This document shows positions 7,101 to 8,205 of a stretch of 8,205 bases of DNA, one piece after another. Position numbers and translations under genes: made by a program. Source of the stretch: Kiritimatiellia bacterium (GTDB lineage Bacteria; Verrucomicrobiota; Kiritimatiellia; RFP12; UBA3636); assembly GCA_017413145.1 (NCBI GenBank), contig JAFPUX010000524.1, forward strand, positions 1-8,205. The letters are read 5' to 3'. Position 1 is the stretch's first letter. Every line of letters starts with the position of its first letter. Below the pieces are notes generated by a model. That model had not been told where the DNA came from and made no database searches. It worked only from the letters and a program-made list of their open reading frames with translations.

Positions 7101-8080
7101 TTGCCCTCCGTGAAGAGCCGCACGTATCCGGTGGAGCCGTCGTATGTCCATCCGTCGCCGGTCTGCGAAACGCCGCCCGAGAGCCCGACGCCGTTGATGC
7201 TGATGGTGCCGGCGAGCGACGGATCCGTCAGCGTCCAGTGCCCGTAGAGCGTCAGGTCGCCGAGGAACGCGTATTCGTCGAGGTCGAGCGCCGCCGCCCC
7301 GTTCGCGTCGTAGTATTTCGTCCCGGCGCCGTTCTTCTCCGTGAACCAGCCCTCGAACCGCCAGCCGGGGCGCTCCCCCTCCGCCGGCGGCGTCGGCAGG
7401 GCGTAGCCGAGCCGCGCCGTCTTCGACTCGTTCACGCGCTGGCCGTCGGAGAACGCGAGCGAGTATTCGATCGCGGAGTGGGTGGTGGCGCTCGTCGCCG
7501 AGGCGTATGTGGCATTGAGAGTCACACCGCTGTCGCGGTAGAGCGTGCCGTTGCCGCCGTTCGCGCCCTTTGCGCCGCCGCTACCACGGTATCCGCCGTG
7601 CTTCTCGCCGCCGACCGTAACGGGAGACGTCCGGGAAGCCGACACGCCGTTGTCCCAGCCGCCCTGTCCGCCGGCGCCATCCGGGGTGTCCGTGGAACCC
7701 GTGCCCCAGCTGCCCTTCCAGAAGAGGCCGCCGTTGCCGCCGTGGAAGGTGCCGTCGCCGCCGATACAGACAAGGCCTTCCACGCCGAGAAGGTTCAGAT
7801 TGTCAATAGCCTTCTTCTGGCACGCAAGCTCTTTGAACTCAAGGCACCGTGCCGTCATCAGGAACGTGCCGCCCCGGTGGATTTTGTCCGAAACGCTCCG
7901 GCCCGTCAGCATTGTGAAGTCATCCGTCTGCTGGCTGCTCTTCATCAGCACACCATTATATCCACGCTTGAATCCGACTACGGACATCTCATGGCGGAGA
8001 GCTGCACGCACGACTGCGCGCACGGTTGCGTTCATGCCAGGTGCGTCTCCGCCGGAAGTAAGTACACCAATTCGCTTCAT
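1..8080 (-). CDS. Giant modular glycine-rich repeat protein with a PfkA-like N-terminus (C-terminus beyond the window)
   Basis: This is a single open frame of 2,693 codons in view. It begins at the ATG at 8080, nine bases after AAGGAG, and an in-frame stop (TGA at 8140-8138) lies just upstream. No in-frame stop was found down to the left edge. Order by residue: 1-114 PfkA-like; about 114-185 glycine-rich; about 224-284 InlB B-type repeat; then six modules from about residue 286. Each module has an NG...GxGW head, a beta-rich segment, and an array of units ending GAGIGGG. Module boundaries are YGxxDL motifs at residues 675, 1118, 1476, 1962 and 2314. The regular short hydrophobic strands and glycine turns suggest a beta-solenoid or adhesin-like extracellular protein. 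This is inference; no enzyme motif is visible after residue 114. No signal peptide is present, which is odd for such a protein and suggests the N-terminus is not its own. Any anchor or sorting domain would be at the unseen C-terminus. The frame is certain; its being one natural protein is doubtful. Confidence 0.85.
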   Translation of the reverse strand, partial: MKRIGVLTSGGDAPGMNATVRAVVRAALRHEMSVVGFKRGYNGVLMKSSQQTDDFTMLTGRSVSDKIHRGGTFLMTARCLEFKELACQKKAIDNLNLLGVEGLVCIGGDGTFHGGNGGLFWKGSWGTGSTDTPDGAGGQGGWDNGVSASRTSPVTVGGEKHGGYRGSGGAKGANGGNGTLYRDSGVTLNATYASATSATTHSAIEYSLAFSDGQRVNESKTARLGYALPTPPAEGERPGWRFEGWFTEKNGAGTKYYDANGAAALDLDEYAFLGDLTLYGHWTLTDPSLAGTISINGVGLSGGVSQTGDGWTYDGSTGYVRLFTEGKRYVVTGKDEAGEFSLLAHVSCEIVISNLTLNTSGVVDRPPFEVREGQSPTLLLEGENTLRSCEDMPAVCIGRYATLTIGECGGRLTAYGGLNCAGIGSAAGVSSPNLNIRGGVIDAKGGNGGAGIGGAAGSGFGKIAISGGTVTATGGRNGAGIGSGESGTGFAVEISGGSVTAYGGSSNSAAGIGGGYRATHGSVKISGGTVGALGGPYAAGIGAGDAAVSGTATSITVEISGGVVTASSTSAAAIGPGDYTSCGAISISGGTVFARTGSSVAKSIGRSHYGEASSLTVTGGSVLAANGMPTAPAPLDASGAQVHCVTVSGLPANTRIASLAPWSSGDGFSSFPATYGANDLCTDDEGKLYLWLPDGSYDFLVTPEGGEAVERVASVSGADADAHEFDPLGYRVDGVDIGHYAGDGWRFEASACSVRLTDSRDYLLSGAAAQTGRLSRIGFDLLQGGGVVASNLVVDLVYGDGEEPGRTGPPLSLGSGATATLTLAGTNSLRATADAAAVRVAAGQSLTIDGDGSLAATGGEHGAGIGGSYREEGGTIVIAGGTITATGGGLSAGIGGSLRAGGDIAIRGGTVTAQGGENGAGIGGGYDAAGTITISGGTILGARGGNGGAGIGAAANYVDGTIRITGGVIEIAQGGGGAAGIGGGSGRVDKTLGSIEISGGIVRRAEGGSGAAGIGGGANGAKAAISISGGTVGAVAGSGASCAVGRPGNSYSDGTVVVSGGSLRADASAVYPAAKDTFDYAVFPVDFGIGVATCRVDSLVLELRGNFGGNLASAFSTYGANDLYTDEYGNLRLWLPSTDGAPFAATVAMEDGSVHYFVFGIEDDGTVAQLSHIVVNGEIVTDFQDASGTGWSYQKATSLVTLSADATVQGVSTNGSHRLFVPRGGASKVTLQGLDLRAGADKYASAFVVSNDCDLVLDGGTTNALAATGQYAAGIEVVSDVTLTIRAEEPAGERGEYPTLAAFGGKYGAGIGTRGGNRICGKIRIESGNVVARGGYRAAGIGGGDASNLQTDGIEISGGYVDARGGESGAGIGGGKASVELPDGAVKVTGGTVLAAHGGNIGLGGDLIKGSDNTVPVTGSAKPFVVTGGSVHGANLSVQPNPVDAAGAPLRYWLFTGIEPGTAFADKIVDGLPENYGTNDLVADATGSVCLWLPMTNGVRTLRNQDFEFVGGGTTNNVFTFADRAVGVTVNGLDLAYLSGEGWTFSKDARILSLSGAGPFAISGAATNVSIRADADCAVTLRDLSISNVVGALAPFDCGSCTVAMTLSGANRLVSSCTNAPGIHAAAGATLTIDDVQPSDAEPSVLVAEGGYNAAGIGGSDFENGGSIEISGGTVTATGGQFGAGVGGGHGGSGGTIAITDGDVTATGGAYGAGIGGGYGIGYANHPNADGGDITISGGVVKATGSAGAGIGGGFHGPGGRIAISGGDVTAVGRSGGAGIGGGYSAAGGDIAISGGDVTATGGDYGAGIGGGNEGSGGSITISGGVVKANGGHDGAGIGGGDTGAAGAIEIAGGQVTATGRSGGAAIGGGWKGQGGSVAIRGGTVAVTQDYNFNAPTIGYGTGGSVDSVAFTGGAIYTTAARVSPAATNDVAGAAAWPVDFDLGVPGAKVESIVIDTPPLAYGAKDLYADANGVLRLWLPDGNWFLDLKPEGGDTERWVAAVDGENALAARYAPGSVGFFVNGTDVGEVVGEGWAFDTVRGGLTLSGDGPFELSGTLTNATVAIAANCAVTLSNAVVDASAVTNAGAIHLASGVTATLSLVGENAATGGVGRAGVTVPGGATLTITDGGASSPSEPRGSLSATGGACAAGIGGDDSAQTGTIRIQGGAITATGGASGAGIGGGSYAGEQSCRIEISGGFVTATAGEGAYAIGAGVRNGAFSSDFGHVAISGGTVRPVHSSALGIGSGADKATSNFNSFRISGGAIFTDRSAVSPVAWSVGVQSLAYPVDFDLGEPDAPVNASIPLASGDSAVEYGLQDVRTDARGVARLWLPEGNRLVTVDGVLWRVSVSPNGSSAGPWHANLTVNGAGIESLSGEGWNLDVATMVVHLTGAGPFELSGEEEGTAVSVETSCAVVLKDVTLATGETGPAALDFRDDVTATLELVGTNSLASGKDHPGLGIAETASLAIRGEGGLSAFGGYNGAGIGGGGGSAGHCGALSIEGGVIVAQGGWSGAGIGGASGSSCGTIAISGGDVTALGGLNAPGIGQKENLQARPGSILVSGGVVTATGGEHGAGIGGGLSPYYYHATPVVISGGVVAATGGEGGAGIGGSAFAMADVTISGGVVTATGGYHGAGIGGGEGSYGVTYSAGTVRISGGIVSATAGEGAHGIGGGYLSDRGSVEITGGTVAAAGG
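1142..2197 (-). repeat. Large module 5 of 6
   Basis: Residues 1962-2313. It opens with YGAKDLYADANGVLRLWLPDG, then FLDLKPEGG, FFVNGTDVGEVVGEGW (Trp2034), LSGDGPFELSG, and NCAVTLSNAVVD with Cys2068 exactly 34 residues after the Trp. LTITDGG leads into only about four GIG units (AAGIGGDD, GAGIGGG, AYAIGAG, ALGIGSG). It closes with AYPVDFDLGEPDAPVNASI. The head aligns closely with modules 4 and 6, so these three look like the most recently related copies. Confidence 0.8.
2198..3655 (-). repeat. Large module 4 of 6 (longest, most regular array)
   Basis: Residues 1476-1961. It opens with YGTNDLVADATGSVCLWLP, has VTVNGLDLAYLSGEGW (Trp1543), LSGAGPFAISG, then DCAVTLRDLSI with Cys1577 exactly 34 residues after the Trp. 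About nine GIG units follow, eight of which keep an almost perfect 29-residue period. It closes with AWPVDFDLGVPGAKVESIVI. At 2581-2880 only about 72% of codons end in G or C by hand count, clearly lower than about 96% at 7261-7500. This suggests that the array has a different age or origin from its neighbours. Confidence 0.8.
2480..3112 (-). repeat. Eight-unit 87-bp tandem repeat inside module 4
   Basis: The codon for the central residue of GAGIGGG (Ile, or Val in one unit) begins on the plus strand at 2480, 2567, 2654, 2741, 2828, 2936, 3023 and 3110. Spacing is exactly 87 bp (29 codons), except for one 108-bp step carrying seven extra residues (around GIGYANHPNADGG). The unit consensus is roughly G-G-x-I-x-I-S-G-G-x-V-x-A-x-G-x-x-G-A-G-I-G-G-G. 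Strict length conservation over diverged third positions points to structural constraint, one turn of a beta-solenoid being a plausible reading. Confidence 0.85.
3656..4729 (-). repeat. Large module 3 of 6 (divergent, short array)
   Basis: Residues 1118-1475. It opens with YGANDLYTDEYGNLRLWLP and has the longest and most divergent head: VVNGEIVTDFQ, GTGW (Trp1191), then an extra SHRLFVPRGGASKVTLQGLDL segment before NDCDLVLDGG (Cys1253). Only about four GIG units follow. One reads GAGIGTRGG, and the last is eroded to NIGLGGD. The end (LRYWLFTGIEPGTAFADKIVDGLP) differs from the PVDF-type closing strand of modules 2, 4 and 5, but resembles the end of module 1 in carrying a GLP turn before the next YG motif. 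It appears to be an older or differently constrained copy; this is inference. Confidence 0.7.
4730..6058 (-). repeat. Large module 2 of 6
   Basis: Residues 675-1117. It opens with YGANDLCTDDEGKLYLWLPDG and continues through a YDFLVTPEGG strand to YRVDGVDIGHYAGDGW (Trp745). The head then diverges: the Cys-Ala-Val-Thr-Leu strand of modules 4-6 is replaced by GGGVVASNLVVDLVYGDGE, and it continues to TLTLAGTNSL and QSLTIDGDGSL. About seven GIG units follow, with centre-to-centre spacing of 84-99 bp between 5039 and 5486. The last unit is degenerate (CAVGRPG). The closing strand is YAVFPVDFGIGVATCRVDSLVLEL, a form (PVDFxxGxxxxxVxSxxL) that recurs at the ends of modules 4 and 5. Confidence 0.75.
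6059..7225 (-). repeat. Large module 1 of 6 (NG...GxGW head plus GIG-unit array)
   Basis: Residues about 286-674. The head starts at INGVGL (295-300) and reaches GDGW with Trp311. A beta-rich stretch with SCEIVISNLTL follows (Cys348), then LLLEGENTL and ATLTIGECGG. About seven units of the form ISGGTVTATGG...GAGIG follow. The last two degenerate (AAAIGPG, AKSIGRS), and the module closes with LTVTGGSVLAANG and a short hydrophobic stretch (VHCVTVSGLP). Unlike modules 2-6 it is not preceded by a YGxxDL...LWLP motif; the InlB-type repeat stands there instead. I do not recognise a named family for the module. Confidence 0.75.
7230..7411 (-). other. InlB B-repeat / Listeria-Bacteroides repeat domain
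   Basis: Residues about 224-284 fit the InlB B-repeat (Flg_new) pattern: LGYALPTPPA, then RPGWRFEGWFTEKNGAGTKYY, then about 20 residues later LTLYGHWT. In the family the hallmark is 'LP.P...GY.F.GW', then 'GGT', then 'TLYA.W'; all three parts are recognisable, with Trp240 in place of the usual Tyr and Gly280 in place of Ala. These small beta-grasp-like domains occur singly or in tandem in cell-surface and secreted proteins of many bacteria, often as stalk or spacer units. Only one copy is seen here, sitting between the glycine-rich segment and the first large module. It takes the place of the YGxxDL...LWLP segment that precedes every other module. Confidence 0.8.
7535..7741 (-). other. Glycine-rich N-terminal region of the repeat protein
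   Basis: Residues about 114-182 are dominated by GGNGG, GAGGQGG, GSGGAKGANGGNG and similar runs with scattered Trp and Tyr. The segment ends in TLYRDSGVTLNATYA, where a more ordinary beta-rich sequence begins. Similar glycine-rich stretches often precede InlB-type repeats in large exported bacterial proteins. By hand count about 82% of codons at 7501-7740 end in G or C, intermediate between the PfkA part and the repeat modules. The natural start of this protein, including an expected signal peptide, should lie upstream of this segment but is replaced here by the PfkA fragment. The exact upstream boundary cannot be fixed, because IGGDGTFHGG could belong to either protein. Confidence 0.7.
7739..8080 (-). 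pseudogene. pfkA: 6-phosphofructokinase N-terminal fragment, fused in frame to the repeat protein
   Basis: Residues 1-114 match the N-terminus of bacterial ATP-dependent phosphofructokinase, which phosphorylates fructose 6-phosphate in glycolysis. Visible hallmarks are the first strand KRIGVLTSGGDAPGMN with the ATP loop at residues 9-17, RSVSDKIHRGGTFL at 61-74, TARCLEFK at 76-83, and IGGDGTF at 106-112, where Asp109 corresponds to the Mg/ATP-binding aspartate of E. coli PfkA (Asp103). The usual enzyme is about 320 residues, so only about a third is present. The catalytic TIDND motif, the fructose-6-phosphate site and the effector site are all absent, so the fragment cannot act as a kinase. 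The match stops right after GGDGTFHG. By hand count about two thirds of its codons end in G or C, against about 96% in codons at 7261-7500. The wording resembles Bacillota (Clostridia-type) PfkA more than a high-GC organism, an impression from memory. The family assignment is sure; its physical linkage to the repeat gene is not. Confidence 0.9.
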
Positions 8081-8089
8081 ATCCAGTTT

Positions 8090-8095
8090 CTCCTT
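8090..8095 (-). promoter_or_regulatory. Ribosome binding site AAGGAG
   Basis: On the minus strand AAGGAG lies nine bases before the ATG at 8080. It supports that start, because an in-frame stop is found a short distance further upstream (8138-8140) and no other in-frame ATG lies between. The strong purine-rich site fits a pfkA gene of a Bacillota-like organism; that taxonomic reading is inference. Confidence 0.85.
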
Positions 8096-8146
8096 ATATC
8101 TGAGTTGAGGGCCTGAACCCCTGTGCTGCCTGCTGCTTCACCTTCC

Positions 8147-8175
8147 GCGCAGACATTGCGCAACCCTCTTTTTTT
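8147..8175 (+). terminator. Weak terminator-like hairpin with T-run (plus strand)
   Basis: GCGCA (8147-8151) pairs with TGCGC (8157-8161) around a five-base loop. Seven T's follow at 8169-8175. The stem is short and seven bases separate it from the T-run, so a working plus-strand terminator is uncertain. No plus-strand gene is seen that would need it. On the minus strand the same bases form a small hairpin in the 5' leader. Positions 8081-8146 otherwise hold only leader sequence. Confidence 0.25.
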
Positions 8176-8183
8176 CTGTGCTC

Positions 8184-8189
8184 ATTATA
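8184..8189 (-). promoter_or_regulatory. Consensus -10 promoter box TATAAT
   Basis: A perfect TATAAT on the minus strand would place transcription start near 8177 and give a leader of about 97 bases before the ATG. With normal 16-18 bp spacing the -35 hexamer would fall beyond the right edge of the window, so only half the promoter can be seen. No TGn extension precedes the box. Confidence 0.55.
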
Positions 8190-8205
8190 CGCGTACAATC
8201 TGTGC

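Noticed and set aside
3510..7151. Minus-strand open frame of 1,213 codons
   Set aside because: It is an arginine-rich frame-shifted reading of the same repeats, with no recognisable motif; the frame carrying the GIGGG and YGxxDL motifs is the real one.
1..7225. Possible CRISPR array suggested by many short near-identical repeats
   Set aside because: The repeats are in-frame coding units of 84-108 bp with conserved protein sequence and no unique spacers.
7739..8080. A functional phosphofructokinase gene
   Set aside because: Only about 114 of about 320 residues are present, and the catalytic TIDND motif and substrate sites are absent.
917..8116. Plus-strand open frame of 2,399 codons, with a 261-codon frame in the same phase at 77-862
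   Set aside because: Its product is an Ala/Arg/Asp/Gly-rich string with no domain, and it is the exact antisense of clear repeat-protein codons (ISGG, GAGIGGG, LWLP).
8191..8205. -35 box candidate TTGTAC just upstream of TATAAT
   Set aside because: The spacing to TATAAT is only a few bases; a real -35 box would be beyond the window edge.

Overview
The window is essentially one very long minus-strand reading frame. It starts at an ATG at 8080 with a good ribosome binding site and runs without a stop to the left edge, giving 2,693 codons in view with the C-terminus missing. I checked this frame codon by codon for stops and found none. The DNA is very GC-rich and almost all of it encodes a low-complexity, glycine-rich repeat protein. 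Exported repeat proteins of this style are common in metagenome-derived, high-GC gut or rumen bacteria such as Kiritimatiellota/Verrucomicrobiota-like lineages. That placement is an inference from style, not from a marker gene.

Reading in the direction of transcription (right to left): positions 8205-8081 hold a TATAAT -10 box, a leader with a small hairpin and a T-run, and an AAGGAG ribosome binding site. Positions 8080-7739 encode about 114 residues that are clearly the N-terminus of an ATP-dependent 6-phosphofructokinase (PfkA). The frame then passes, within a GGDG-type glycine-rich sequence, into a glycine-rich segment (about 7741-7525), a single InlB B-repeat / Listeria-Bacteroides type repeat (about 7411-7230), and six large modules that fill the rest.

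Each module starts with an NG...GxGW strand. It continues through a short beta-rich head and an array of about 29-residue units of the form I-S-G-G-x-V-x-A-x-G-G-x-x-G-A-G-I-G-G-G. It closes on a hydrophobic strand before the next YGxxDLxxDxxGxxxLWLP motif. That motif marks five internal boundaries. About 38 GIGGG-type units are visible. One array (about 2480-3112) keeps an exact 87-bp period except for one 21-bp insertion.

The main thing to resolve is the PfkA/repeat-protein junction near 7740. The PfkA part has no catalytic TIDND motif, no sugar-phosphate site and no secretion signal, and its codon usage differs from the rest. The join falls exactly where both proteins can share the same glycine-rich DNA. 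I consider a metagenomic assembly chimera the likeliest explanation, with a true gene fusion or recombination as the alternative. No RNA genes, insertion sequences, CRISPR arrays or second protein-coding genes are supported. The long plus-strand open frames are antisense shadows.
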